Positions 49,259-58,088 of a stretch of DNA of 64,000 nt are shown here, piece by piece (the first letter of the stretch is position 1; each line of letters starts with the position of its first letter). The translations under genes and the position numbers were made by a program. The DNA is from Oceanimonas sp052119705. Its GTDB lineage: Bacteria; Pseudomonadota; Gammaproteobacteria; Enterobacterales; Aeromonadaceae. The stretch covers positions 62,001 through 126,000 of the forward strand of contig NZ_JBGQOP010000003.1 of assembly GCF_052119705.1 (NCBI RefSeq), in the 5' to 3' direction. Under the pieces are notes generated by a model that ran no database searches, had not been told where the DNA came from, and was given only the letters and a program-made list of their open reading frames with translations.

Positions 49259-50290
49259 ATGCCTGATAATGCGACAGCTGTGCTGCCTGACACCTTTTGT
49301 ATGACTGCTTTAGTGAATGCTATGCCGAGTGGCGTGGTGTGGCTGGATGGACGGGGGCGGGTGGCGTTAGTGAATCCGGCGGCGCAACGACTCTTGGCTG
49401 CATCGCTGGGTGAGCCGCTACAAAATAAGCCGCTATTAGGTGAGGCATGGTCTGCTGTAATCCAACGAGTATTTGCGCCGCAGCCAGATGATGGTTTGCA
49501 GGTGTCGCTTAAAGATGGCCGCCGTATTCAGTTGGCCATATCTCATATTGAAGGTCAGCCTGGCCAGTTAATTCAACTTACCGATCTTACGCCGACTCGC
49601 GCTTGGGTAGAGCAGCAAAGTCATGCCCAGCGCTTAGCGGCACTGGGCCAAATGGCCGCCACACTGGCTCACCAAATTCGCACGCCTTTGTCTGCAGCCA
49701 TGTTATATGGTGCCAATTTAGCGGCGCCGCAGTTAACAGAAACACAGCGCAGCCAGTTTCAACGGCGTTTAATCGACCGGCTCAATGATATTGAGCGCCA
49801 AATAAGCGACATCTTATTATTTGCTAAACCCGAACAGGGCCCATTAGCGGACAGCCTAGCGCTCAGTGAGTTATTACCCGAGTGTGTGGAGGCGGCAAAT
49901 GCTTTGCTCGTACCCAAAGGCGTGACGCTTGCCTTAAGCCTGTCAGAGATTAGCCGCAGTCAAAGCCAAGTATTGGGTAACAGCCATGCGCTAAAAGGCA
50001 TAGTGCTGAACTTATTAGAAAATGCCGTGGATGCCGGTGCCTCTGAGTTGCACCTTGAGTTGGTGGTGGCAGAGCGTGAGCTAGAAATTCGGCTGCAGGA
50101 TAACGGTAAGGGGATGGACGCTAATCTCGTGAAAAACATCTTCACCCCGTTTTTTACCACCCGCAGCCAAGGCACAGGCTTAGGCTTGGCGGCGGTGGCA
50201 GCAGTGATGCGCGCCCATCAAGGGCGAGTATCGGTGCAGTCACAGCCCGGGCAGGGCAGTTGTTTCAGCCTGTGGCTGCCTTTGGCGTGA
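49259..50290 (+). CDS. flrB: Flagellar sensor histidine kinase FlrB (FleS)
   Basis: Cytoplasmic kinase that phosphorylates FlrC. The 343-residue protein has a PAS-like N-terminal domain (about 15-110), the dimerisation/phospho-acceptor helix with H138 in ATLAHQIRTPLSAAMLYG, and the HATPase domain with N (LNLLENAVDAGA), G1 (LQDNGKGMD), F (FTPFFTT) and G2 (GTGLGLAAV) boxes. It has no membrane segment, as expected for FleS/FlrB. No strong ribosome-binding site precedes the ATG at 49259, so an in-frame ATG at 49301 remains possible. flrC follows after 188 bp that hold a heptamer hairpin. Confidence 0.93.
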   Translation: MPDNATAVLPDTFCMTALVNAMPSGVVWLDGRGRVALVNPAAQRLLAASLGEPLQNKPLLGEAWSAVIQRVFAPQPDDGLQVSLKDGRRIQLAISHIEGQPGQLIQLTDLTPTRAWVEQQSHAQRLAALGQMAATLAHQIRTPLSAAMLYGANLAAPQLTETQRSQFQRRLIDRLNDIERQISDILLFAKPEQGPLADSLALSELLPECVEAANALLVPKGVTLALSLSEISRSQSQVLGNSHALKGIVLNLLENAVDAGASELHLELVVAERELEIRLQDNGKGMDANLVKNIFTPFFTTRSQGTGLGLAAVAAVMRAHQGRVSVQSQPGQGSCFSLWLPLA

Positions 50291-50456
50291 AGAGTCAAGA
50301 GTTAAGGGTGAAGAGGACGACATGGAAATGATGATACCTAATGATCTGCACCTAAAGGTTCGTTGTATTAGCTTGTCCGCTTCACACCTCCCTCATCACG
50401 CTTCACTGGGCTTAGGTGTTATCTCGTTCGCTTTACTCTTCACCCTTTACCCTTCA
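50287..50456. repeat. Paired heptamer arms between flrB and flrC
   Basis: GTGAAGA, GTCAAGA, GTTAAGG, GTGAAGA at 50287-50314 oppose CGCTTTA, CTCTTCA, CCCTTTA, CCCTTCA at 50429-50456. The first unit touches the flrB stop codon. Confidence 0.88.
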
Positions 50457-50478
50457 CAAATATTAAGGAGGCCTATCC

Positions 50479-51918
50479 ATGACTTATGACGTGCAGCCCG
50501 ATGTGGTTGATATCTTATTAGTAGAAGACGATGCGGGCTTACAACAAGCGCTACAAGATACGCTTTTGCTGGCGGGCTTTTCGTGTGCCACCGTCGACAG
50601 TGCCGAAGTTGCGATAGTGTGGTTGCAACATAATGCGGCCAAGTTAGTGATCACAGACGTGCAAATGGCGGGCATGGATGGCTTAGGTTTACTGGATTGG
50701 ATTAACCGCCGCATTCCCGGCTTGCCGGTGTTGGTGATGACGGCCTATGCCCAAGTGTCGGGGGCGGTGGCGGCCATACGAGCGGGCGCCGTGGATTATT
50801 TGGCTAAACCCTTTACGCCGGATGCGCTCTTGACTGTGGTCTCGCGCCATATTACTCAGCCCGTGCTGGATGATGGCAATCCCGTAGTGGGCGATGCCAG
50901 CAGTATTCAACTGTTGCAGTTGGCCACTCGGGTGGCCGAGTCTGGTGCCAGTGTGATGATCAGCGGGCCCAGCGGTACCGGAAAAGAAGTGTTGGCGCGC
51001 TTTATTCATCAAAAGTCTGAGCGCGCCAAGGCGGCGTTTGTGGCCATTAACTGCGCGGCCATTCCCGATAATATGCTAGAAGCCACGTTATTTGGTTATG
51101 AAAAAGGTGCCTTTACCGGCGCCGTGCAGGCTAATCCCGGTAAGTTTGAGCAAGCCAATGGCGGCACTATCTTGTTGGATGAAATTACCGAGATGGACTT
51201 AAACCTGCAGGCTAAATTACTGCGGGTGCTGCAAGAGCGAGAAGTAGAGCGCTTGGGTGGGCGTAAAACCATTGCACTGGATGTGCGGGTGTTAGCGACC
51301 AGTAACCGTGATTTGCGCCAAGCGGTGGCGGAGGGGCGCTTTCGTGAAGACTTATTTTATCGCTTAAACGTGTTTCCGCTGCATTGGCCGGCGTTAGCCG
51401 AGCGGCCCGGCGACATAGTGCCGTTGGCGGAATATTTGCTGCAGCGTTATGCCAAAGAGTTAGGTCGTAGCCAGTTACAATTGGGCGAGTCTGCGAAAGC
51501 GCGTTTGTTGGCTTGGCAGTGGCCGGGTAACGTGCGTGAGCTGGGCAACGTGATTCAGCGCGCCTTGATTTTGGCCCAAGGCCAAGTGATTGAAGCACAA
51601 GATATCTTGCTGGATGAATTACTGACGCCTGCGCCTGCCGTTCAGCCTTTGAGTGCAAACCCCTGTGTGCCGGTTGCGGAGTTAGCAGTTAATGAGGCGA
51701 GTAGTGCTTATGGTGCCAGTGAGTCAGCAGGCGAAGTGAATAAAGCGGCGGCTACGGATTTGAGCCAAGAGTTGGCCAGCCAAGAGCAGCAAATAATTTG
51801 GCAGGCGCTGCAAGCGCATGACGGTAGCCGGCAACTTGTTGCCGAACAGCTAGGCATAAGCCCGCGCACCTTGCGCTATAAGCTGGCGCGGATGCGCGAA
51901 GCGGGCATGGAAGTGTAA
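50479..51918 (+). CDS. flrC: Flagellar response regulator FlrC (FleR), sigma54-dependent
   Basis: Activates middle flagellar operons (flgB, flgF, fliE and others) with sigma54 when phosphorylated by FlrB. The 479-residue protein has a receiver domain (about 10-125; acidic pair in LLVEDDAG, phospho-acceptor D60 in VITDVQMAGMDG, lysine in YLAKPFTPD), an AAA+ domain with Walker A GPSGTGKEVLARFIH, GAFTGA and ILLDEITEMD, and a C-terminal Fis-type HTH (QLVAEQLGISPRTLRYKLARMREAG). AAGGAGG lies before the start. All regulatory residues are intact. Confidence 0.95.
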   Translation: MTYDVQPDVVDILLVEDDAGLQQALQDTLLLAGFSCATVDSAEVAIVWLQHNAAKLVITDVQMAGMDGLGLLDWINRRIPGLPVLVMTAYAQVSGAVAAIRAGAVDYLAKPFTPDALLTVVSRHITQPVLDDGNPVVGDASSIQLLQLATRVAESGASVMISGPSGTGKEVLARFIHQKSERAKAAFVAINCAAIPDNMLEATLFGYEKGAFTGAVQANPGKFEQANGGTILLDEITEMDLNLQAKLLRVLQEREVERLGGRKTIALDVRVLATSNRDLRQAVAEGRFREDLFYRLNVFPLHWPALAERPGDIVPLAEYLLQRYAKELGRSQLQLGESAKARLLAWQWPGNVRELGNVIQRALILAQGQVIEAQDILLDELLTPAPAVQPLSANPCVPVAELAVNEASSAYGASESAGEVNKAAATDLSQELASQEQQIIWQALQAHDGSRQLVAEQLGISPRTLRYKLARMREAGMEV

Positions 51919-51920
51919 TG

Positions 51921-52011
51921 AGCTTAAAGCCGAAAGCTGGAAGCGAGAAATAAGAGGGCGCGAGTCTATAGGCGGTGAGATTATTTTAACTTCCGGCTTC
52001 TAGCTTAACAC
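51921..52011. repeat. Paired heptamer arms after flrC
   Basis: AGCTTAA, AGCCGAA, AGCTGGA, AGCGAGA at 51921-51948 oppose TTCCGGC, TTCTAGC, TTAACAC at 51991-52011. Confidence 0.85.
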
Positions 52012-52083
52012 TTTCTCTTAGCTGTGTTTTCTACCTCATAGACTATATACTGGCCGCTCGTTGCCTTTTTTAGTCTGTCTAGC

Positions 52084-52099
52084 TGGCATTAAGATTGCA
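52084..52099 (+). promoter_or_regulatory. Sigma54 promoter of fliEFGHIJ
   Basis: TGGCAT-N5-TTGCA with exact GG-N10-GC spacing, 57 bp before the fliE ATG. Confidence 0.88.
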
Positions 52100-52155
52100 T
52101 GCAACTGTTAGATGTGATGATTACCTTCCCCCTATAGATTCAGGAGCCTCGGCAT

Positions 52156-52470
52156 ATGGATATTCAAGCAACCGGCTTATTATCAGAAATGCAGGCCATG
52201 CGCAGTGAACTGCAACCGTTGGCGGCACCTAATACAATTGTTCCCAAGCATGATTTTGCCTCCTTGCTTTCTGATGCGGTAAACAACGTAAACGGCTTGC
52301 AGCAGAGTGCTGGTGACTTGAGTAACCGTTTTGAACTAGGTGATGAGAGTGTCAGTTTAGAAGCGGTGATGATTGCCGGTCAAAAATCCAGCATTGCCTT
52401 CGATGCGACCGTGCAAGTGCGCAATAAGGTCGTTGAAGCCTACAAAACCATTATGAATATGCCGGTATGA
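52156..52470 (+). CDS. fliE: Hook-basal body protein FliE
   Basis: FliE joins the MS ring to the proximal rod. The 104-residue protein has DFASLLSDAVNNVNGLQQSAGDLSNRFELGDESVSLEAVMIAGQKSSIAFDATVQVRNKVVEAYKTIMNMPV, the family core to the end. AGGAG lies upstream of the ATG. It opens the fliEFGHIJ operon behind a clear sigma54 site. Confidence 0.96.
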   Translation: MDIQATGLLSEMQAMRSELQPLAAPNTIVPKHDFASLLSDAVNNVNGLQQSAGDLSNRFELGDESVSLEAVMIAGQKSSIAFDATVQVRNKVVEAYKTIMNMPV

Positions 52471-52481
52471 GGACGTGATTG

Positions 52482-54191
52482 GTGGCTGATAATCCGTTGG
52501 TAACTACCGACAAAACCGCCCTTACCACCACAGAGGCTAATTCTCTGGAGGCGGAAGAGCAAAAGAGCACGCCGTTTGCGCTGTTGGGTAATACCGATGT
52601 GTTACGTCAGGTAATTATCGTATTGGCGCTGGCTATTTGTTTGGCGCTGGCGGTGTTTTTGTTGCTGTGGGGCAAAGAGCCCGAGATGCGCCCGCTCGGC
52701 ATGTACAATAATCAGGAACTCATTGAGACCCTTGATTATTTAGATGCTCAAAAAATCGAATATAAGATTGAAGGCAACACCGTCTTGGTGCGTGCCGATC
52801 ATTTCTCAGATATTCAACTCAATTTACGTCGTTCTGGCCTGCAGCAAGCCCCGCCAGAAGGCGATGCCATTCTGTTATCCGATCCCGGTTTTGGTATCAG
52901 TCAACGCTTAGAGCGTGAACGCTTAAACCTGAGCCGTGAGCGCCAATTAGCCCGTGTGATTGAACAATTCAACAGCGTGAGTAAGGCGCAAGTGCTGTTG
53001 GCTATTCCCCGTGAAAACGTGTTTGTGCGCGATAAACGTCAACCCAGCGCCACCGTATTGGTGAACTTGCGCCGTGGCAGCACGCTGCGCCAAGAAGAAG
53101 TGGACTCTATCGTCGATACCGTGGCCTCAGCCGTGCCTGAGATGACCCCCGATAAAGTCACTGTGACCGATCAAAACGGCCGACTATTAAATTCAGGTTC
53201 GCAAGATCCGCTCTCGGCGCGTAACCGTCGAGAATTTGAACTGCAGCAAAAGCAAGAACGCGAATACCGTCAAAAAATCGACTCTATCCTGAGCCCCGTA
53301 TTGGGCATAGGTAACTACACCGCAGAAGTGGATGTGCGTCTCGACTTTACCCGCACCGAACAAACCGTTAAGTCTTTTAATCCGGACCTGCCAGCGGTGC
53401 GCTCCGAGATGGTGATGGAAGACACGAGTTCGGGCCTGGGCGCGTTAGGCATTCCGGGTGCGCTGACTAATCAGCCGCCGGGTGAGTCAGATATTCCCGA
53501 AGATGCCGCTAATGCCAACACCCAAGAAAAGCGCAGTAATGATCGCTCGCGAAAAGAAGCGACCCGTAACTTTGAACTGGACACCACCATTAGTCACAGC
53601 CAAAACGCCACCGGTGATGTGCGTCGTTTAACCGTGTCGGTTGCCGTGGATCATAAAGATGTGGTGGCTGAAGACGGTACCGTGACCCGCGTGCCGTTAA
53701 ATGAAGAAGAGCTGGTGCGGATCGACCGTTTATTGCGCGGCGGCTTAGGTTTTGATGTAAGCCGGGGTGACGCCATCGAAGTGGTGGCCGTGCCCTTTAA
53801 CCGCCCTGTGATGGATGATATTACCGGCACGCCGTTTTATCAGCAGGCGTGGTTTTTACACATGTTACGCATCTTAGGTGCCGTGATTGTGCTGGTGGTG
53901 TTATTACTCACCTTGGTGCGGCCCATGGTGCGCCGTTTGTTGGGCAGCGAAGATTTGCCTGAGGAATTTGATTTAGACGGCCAAAATGCGCTGTTAGGCA
54001 GTGATGATCTCACGCTGTTAGCTCAACAGGCCGAGCAAGATGAAGGTATGTTTGGTATTCGCGAAGGGCGCTTGCAGCTGCCGGATCTGAATAAAGATGA
54101 AGACGTGCTGTCGGCCATTCGGGCCTTGGTGGCTAACGAGCCAGATTTGGCGGCACAAGTGATCAGAGATTGGGTGAAAGCCGATGAGTAG
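52482..54191 (+). CDS. fliF: MS-ring protein FliF
   Basis: FliF forms the membrane MS ring on which the motor is built. The protein (569 residues from GTG 52482) has a first transmembrane segment (about 42-65, QVIIVLALAICLALAVFLLLW), periplasmic ring-building domains with NNQELIETLDYLDAQKIEYKI, an N-rich loop near 290-370, a second membrane segment (MLRILGAVIVLVVLLLTLV, about 455-475) and the C-terminal FliG-binding tail with the acidic EDVLSAIRALVANEPDLAAQVIRDWV. GAGGA is 8 bases before GTG 52482; a TTG three bases earlier is the alternative. It overlaps fliG by 8 bp. Confidence 0.95.
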   Translation: MADNPLVTTDKTALTTTEANSLEAEEQKSTPFALLGNTDVLRQVIIVLALAICLALAVFLLLWGKEPEMRPLGMYNNQELIETLDYLDAQKIEYKIEGNTVLVRADHFSDIQLNLRRSGLQQAPPEGDAILLSDPGFGISQRLERERLNLSRERQLARVIEQFNSVSKAQVLLAIPRENVFVRDKRQPSATVLVNLRRGSTLRQEEVDSIVDTVASAVPEMTPDKVTVTDQNGRLLNSGSQDPLSARNRREFELQQKQEREYRQKIDSILSPVLGIGNYTAEVDVRLDFTRTEQTVKSFNPDLPAVRSEMVMEDTSSGLGALGIPGALTNQPPGESDIPEDAANANTQEKRSNDRSRKEATRNFELDTTISHSQNATGDVRRLTVSVAVDHKDVVAEDGTVTRVPLNEEELVRIDRLLRGGLGFDVSRGDAIEVVAVPFNRPVMDDITGTPFYQQAWFLHMLRILGAVIVLVVLLLTLVRPMVRRLLGSEDLPEEFDLDGQNALLGSDDLTLLAQQAEQDEGMFGIREGRLQLPDLNKDEDVLSAIRALVANEPDLAAQVIRDWVKADE

Positions 54192-55230
54192 TACCGAACA
54201 GCTAATGGTGACCGATGAGCAGCGTAAGTTGCTCAATAATATGACCGGCACCGAAAGAGCTGCGCTCTTGATGTTAAGCCTGCGCGAAGAAGACGCCGCG
54301 CAAATATTTCGCCATCTCGACCCTAAACAAGTGCAACGGCTCGGCATGAAAATGGCGGGAATGGGCGATTTTGGCCCAGAGCGGGTGGGCGCGGTACATA
54401 GATTATTTATCGAAGATATTCAGCGCTTTACCAAAATTGGCGTCGGCAGCCAAGACTTCGTGCGTAACGCGCTGGTGGCGGCGCTGGGTGAAGATAAAGC
54501 CGGACGCTTGGTGGATCAGATCTCGGCCGGGGCGGGCTCACGCGGGCTGGACTCACTGAAGTGGATGGATGCGCGCCAAGTGGCCGGCATTATCTTGAAC
54601 GAGCACCCGCAAATTCAAACCATAGTGCTGTCGTACCTAGACCCTGAGCAGGCAGCTGAAATTTTGCAGCAATTTGCCGAGCCAGTACGCCTCGATTTGG
54701 TGATGCGCATCGCCGAGTTAGAAGAAGTGCAGCCCGCGGCCTTGCAAGAGCTGAACGACATCATGGAAAAACAATTTGCCGGCCAAAGTGGCGCCAAAGC
54801 CGCGAAAATGGGCGGCTTGAAGGCGGCTGCTAACATCATGAACTATCTGGATACTTCTATCGAGGGCACCTTAATGGATGCGATTCGTGATGAAGACGAA
54901 GAAATGAGCATGAAGATCCAAGACTTGATGTTTGTGTTCGAAAACCTGATCGACGTGGACGACCGTGGCATACAAATGCTGCTGCGTGAAGTGAACGGAG
55001 AACTGTTACAGCGCGCATTAAAAGGCGCAGACGATCAGCTTAAAGATAAGTTTTTAAAGAATATGTCTAAACGTGCCGCGGAATTACTGCAAGACGACTT
55101 AGAAGCCATGGGGCCGGTGCGCGTCAGCGACGTAGAGCTGGCGCAAAAAGAAATCTTGGCGGCGGCAAGGCGCTTGGCCGATAGCGGCGAGCTGATGCTG
55201 TCTAAAGGCGGCGGAGACGACTTCGTATGA
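54184..55230 (+). CDS. fliG: Flagellar motor switch protein FliG
   Basis: Rotor protein that contacts stator and FliM. The 348-residue protein has the N-terminal FliF-binding domain (GTERAALLMLSLREEDAAQIFRHLDPKQVQRLGMKMAG), the middle domain with LNEHPQIQTIVLSYLDPEQAAEIL (the E-H-P-Q motif binds FliM) and the C-terminal domain with LMFVFENLIDVDDRGIQMLLREVNGELLQRALKGADDQLKDKFLKNMSKRAAELLQDDLEAMGPVRVSDVE carrying the charged residues for torque. It overlaps fliH by 4 bp. Confidence 0.97.
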   Translation: MSSTEQLMVTDEQRKLLNNMTGTERAALLMLSLREEDAAQIFRHLDPKQVQRLGMKMAGMGDFGPERVGAVHRLFIEDIQRFTKIGVGSQDFVRNALVAALGEDKAGRLVDQISAGAGSRGLDSLKWMDARQVAGIILNEHPQIQTIVLSYLDPEQAAEILQQFAEPVRLDLVMRIAELEEVQPAALQELNDIMEKQFAGQSGAKAAKMGGLKAAANIMNYLDTSIEGTLMDAIRDEDEEMSMKIQDLMFVFENLIDVDDRGIQMLLREVNGELLQRALKGADDQLKDKFLKNMSKRAAELLQDDLEAMGPVRVSDVELAQKEILAAARRLADSGELMLSKGGGDDFV

Positions 55231-56102
55231 GTCGCAATCCTTATGGCGTTAAGCCCGGGCGCATCCCTACCGGCCTTAATACCGACTTAAGCAGAGAGTT
55301 AGACAGAGAATTAGCAGCTGGACCCTCATCCGACAGCTGGCCTTGGCCGGAATTGTCTGGGCATCAGGCTTTGCCGCCCGCAGCCGAGCCCACCCAAGCG
55401 CTGAATATTAAACGCCACGTCGATGTGGTTCATGATCAGCCAGAAGATACGCATGAGCCCGAGCCCCTCACCGCAGAAGCGCTAGAAGAAATTCGCCAAG
55501 CCGCCTATGAAGAAGGGTTTGAGCAAGGCAAGCAAGAAGGCACGTTAGTGGGCCAAGAAGAAGGGCGCTTAACCGGCTTGCAGCAAGGCCATGAAGCCGG
55601 GCTCGCTCAAGGCATAGAGCAGGGCTTGAGTGAGGGTAGCGCGCAAATTGACGCCCAAGTAAAGCTGTGGGAGCAGTTAATCGGCCAGCTGCAAGCGCCC
55701 TTGGCGCAGGTTGATAAAGTCGTCGAGCAAAGCTTAGTGACGCTGGCCCAAGAGCTGGCGCGCAATTTATTGAAAACTGAGGCCACTACCTCGCCGCAGC
55801 TGCTCTTGGCCACGGTACAAGAGGCCATGTCTGCTTTGCCGAGCGCCGATAATCACGGGGACACCACACGTATTACCTTGTATTTGCATCCAGAAGACTT
55901 AGCTGTGTTAGAACAGCATTTTGATGAACGCAGCATAGCTGCGCGCCACTGGCAGTTGATCAGTGAACCCGCTCAAGCTCGCGGTGATTTACGGGTAAAA
56001 ACCGCCCTTTCTGAGCTGGACGTGAGTCTGGCGCGACGCATCGATGAGTTAATGGCGAATTTCCTTAAAGCCAATTGGACTCGATTCCATGGCGCAGAAT
56101 AG
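55227..56102 (+). CDS. fliH: Flagellar export regulator FliH
   Basis: FliH binds the export ATPase FliI and links it to the gate. The 291-residue protein has a Pro/Ala-rich N terminus, then a run of GxxxG-type glycine repeats (EGFEQGKQEGTLVGQEEGRLTGLQQGHEAGLAQGIEQGLSEG, about 90-135) that form the long helix typical of FliH, and a C-terminal ATP-synthase-b/delta-like part. It lies between fliG and fliI in the operon. Confidence 0.92.
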   Translation: MSRNPYGVKPGRIPTGLNTDLSRELDRELAAGPSSDSWPWPELSGHQALPPAAEPTQALNIKRHVDVVHDQPEDTHEPEPLTAEALEEIRQAAYEEGFEQGKQEGTLVGQEEGRLTGLQQGHEAGLAQGIEQGLSEGSAQIDAQVKLWEQLIGQLQAPLAQVDKVVEQSLVTLAQELARNLLKTEATTSPQLLLATVQEAMSALPSADNHGDTTRITLYLHPEDLAVLEQHFDERSIAARHWQLISEPAQARGDLRVKTALSELDVSLARRIDELMANFLKANWTRFHGAE

Positions 56103-56143
56103 CGACATGGCACCCAATAGCTATATGCCGCGGAATAGGCTTA

Positions 56144-57490
56144 ATGCCCCACACTAAAAGCTCCCTTCTTAAACGCCTTAACACCTACCAAACCAAAGGC
56201 TTAGTGCCGGCCATGGCTGCCAGCGGCAAACTCACCCGTGTGGTGGGCTTAACGCTGGAGGCCGTGGGCTGCACCGCCGCCGTGGGCAGTTTGTGTAAAA
56301 TTCAAACCTTGTTTGGCGACATGGATGCCGAAGTGGTGGGCTTTTCCGACGACAAGCTGTTTTTAATGCCCAGCGAATCCTTAAAGGGCGTGATCCCAGG
56401 TGCGCGCGTCACCCCCGTCGGCCAAGGCGAAGGTGTGCCGGTGGGCATGGAATTATTAGGCCGCGTAATCGACGGCATCGGCCAACCGCTGGATGGTCTT
56501 GGGCCAATAGTGACCAGCAAAACCGCAGATTTTACCGCTCAGCGCTTAAATCCCATGGCGCGTAAACCGATCCGTGAGGTGATGGATGTGGGCGTGCGCG
56601 CCATTAATGCCCTGATAACCGTGGGCCAAGGCCAGCGTATGGGCTTATTTGCGGGATCCGGCGTGGGTAAGAGTGTGCTGCTGGGCATGATGACCCGTGG
56701 TGCCAAAGCCGATGTGGTGGTGGTGGGCCTAATTGGTGAGCGTGGCCGAGAAGTAAAAGAATTTATCGATGAAATATTGGGTGTGGAAGGCCGCGCTCGC
56801 GCCGTGGTAGTGGCGGCCCCCGCCGACTCATCGCCCTTGATGCGCCTTAAAGGTTGCGAAACCGCCTTAACCTTGGCGGAATATTTTCGTGATCAAAATT
56901 TAAACGTGCTGCTCTTGATGGACTCATTAACTCGTTATGCCCAAGCCCAGCGTGAAATTGCACTGGCCGTGGGTGAGCCACCAGCCAGTAAGGGTTATCC
57001 GCCTTCTGTGTTTGCCCGTTTGCCGGCCTTAGTTGAGCGGGCCGGAAATGGCGGCGAAGGGCAGGGCAGCATAACGGCGTTTTTTACAGTATTAACCGAA
57101 GGCGATGACTTACAAGACCCCATTGCCGATGCCTCGCGCGCCATCTTAGATGGCCATATCGTTTTATCGCGCCAACTGGCAGACAGCGGCCATTACCCGG
57201 CGATAGACATTGAAAAGTCGATCAGTCGCGTGATGACGGCGGTGACCACTCAAGAGCATCAGCAACAGGCGCGAGCGGTCAAGCAGGCCTATGCGCTGTA
57301 TCAGCAAAACCACGACTTGATTAACTTAGGCGCTTATCAGTCTGGTGCGGATCCGCGCATCGATATGGCGATTATGATCCGGCCCCGTCTTGAGCATTTT
57401 TTAACGCAAAGCATGACAGATGTAGTAGAAATGCCCATGTGTTTGGCTGACTTAGCCAACATGAGCTCGCCGCTATTACGTGCTAACTAA
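56144..57490 (+). CDS. fliI: Flagellum-specific export ATPase FliI
   Basis: Hexameric ATPase that energises early export. The 448-residue protein (ATG 56144, GGAATAGG upstream) has the F1-beta-like fold with the N-terminal GKLTRVVGLTLEAVGC, Walker A GLFAGSGVGKSVLLG, the GLIGERGREVKEFI motif, Walker B LNVLLLMDSLTRYAQAQREIALAVGEPPASKGYPPSVFARLP and the SITAFFTVLTEGDD block. An in-frame ATG at 56075 would overlap fliH by 28 bp and add 23 non-family residues, so it is not used. fliJ follows after 151 bp of repeats. Confidence 0.96.
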   Translation: MPHTKSSLLKRLNTYQTKGLVPAMAASGKLTRVVGLTLEAVGCTAAVGSLCKIQTLFGDMDAEVVGFSDDKLFLMPSESLKGVIPGARVTPVGQGEGVPVGMELLGRVIDGIGQPLDGLGPIVTSKTADFTAQRLNPMARKPIREVMDVGVRAINALITVGQGQRMGLFAGSGVGKSVLLGMMTRGAKADVVVVGLIGERGREVKEFIDEILGVEGRARAVVVAAPADSSPLMRLKGCETALTLAEYFRDQNLNVLLLMDSLTRYAQAQREIALAVGEPPASKGYPPSVFARLPALVERAGNGGEGQGSITAFFTVLTEGDDLQDPIADASRAILDGHIVLSRQLADSGHYPAIDIEKSISRVMTAVTTQEHQQQARAVKQAYALYQQNHDLINLGAYQSGADPRIDMAIMIRPRLEHFLTQSMTDVVEMPMCLADLANMSSPLLRAN

Positions 57491-57535
57491 GTGCGGGCGC
57501 AGTAGTGATGGCTGAGTTGGGATGAGTGGTTTAGA

Positions 57536-57591
57536 GATTAGAGATTGGAGATTAGAGAAGAGTGGCTTGGGGAATAGTGGATTAGGGAGTT
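57536..57591 (+). repeat. Heptamer array between fliI and fliJ
   Basis: GATTAGA, GATTGGA, GATTAGA, GAAGAGT, GGCTTGG, GGAATAG, TGGATTA, GGGAGTT run in one register. A short inverse segment (CAGTCCCTATTCCCC) follows at 57608-57622. Confidence 0.85.
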
Positions 57592-57641
57592 AAAATTCAC
57601 CCATCACCAGTCCCTATTCCCCTTTTATAAAGGCTTAAGCA

Positions 57642-58088
57642 ATGAGCAGAGCACTGCATTTATTACTGGAGCAGCTAGATAATAAAGAGCGCCAAGCCTC
57701 AAGTGAGTTGTCGGCCGCCCAGTTACAGCTACAGCAATTAGTACAGCAGCAGCAAATGCTCAGCCAATATCAGCGCAACTACAGCGAAGACTTTCAAAAA
57801 CGAGGCCGAGCAGGCTTAACTGCCAATCAATTCAGCCATTTTCAAGGCTTTATTAATAAGCTAGAAGTGGCCCAAGAGCAGCAAGTTGACGGCCTACAGA
57901 GCGCCCGCCAACAGCTTGAACAAAGCCGAGCTAGCTGGATGGCGGTGCGTGCGCGCAAGCAAGCCATAGAAACCCTGCTCGAGCGTGAAGCCGAACGAAA
58001 GCTAAAAGAAAGCGACAAGCAAGAGCAAAAAATGCTTGATGAACTCACGCTACATCGCTTTTACAGCCAAAAAAACGGTAACAGATAG
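57642..58088 (+). CDS. fliJ: Flagellar export protein FliJ
   Basis: Small coiled-coil protein that fits in the FliI hexamer and assists export. The 148 residues are almost all helical and rich in Gln and Arg (LLLEQLDNKERQASSELSAAQLQLQQLVQQQQMLSQYQRNY, then EQQVDGLQSARQQLEQSRASWMAVRARKQAIETLLEREAERKLKESDKQEQKMLDELTLHRFYSQ). The final segment matches the FliJ family. Position after fliI supports the call. Confidence 0.9.
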   Translation: MSRALHLLLEQLDNKERQASSELSAAQLQLQQLVQQQQMLSQYQRNYSEDFQKRGRAGLTANQFSHFQGFINKLEVAQEQQVDGLQSARQQLEQSRASWMAVRARKQAIETLLEREAERKLKESDKQEQKMLDELTLHRFYSQKNGNR

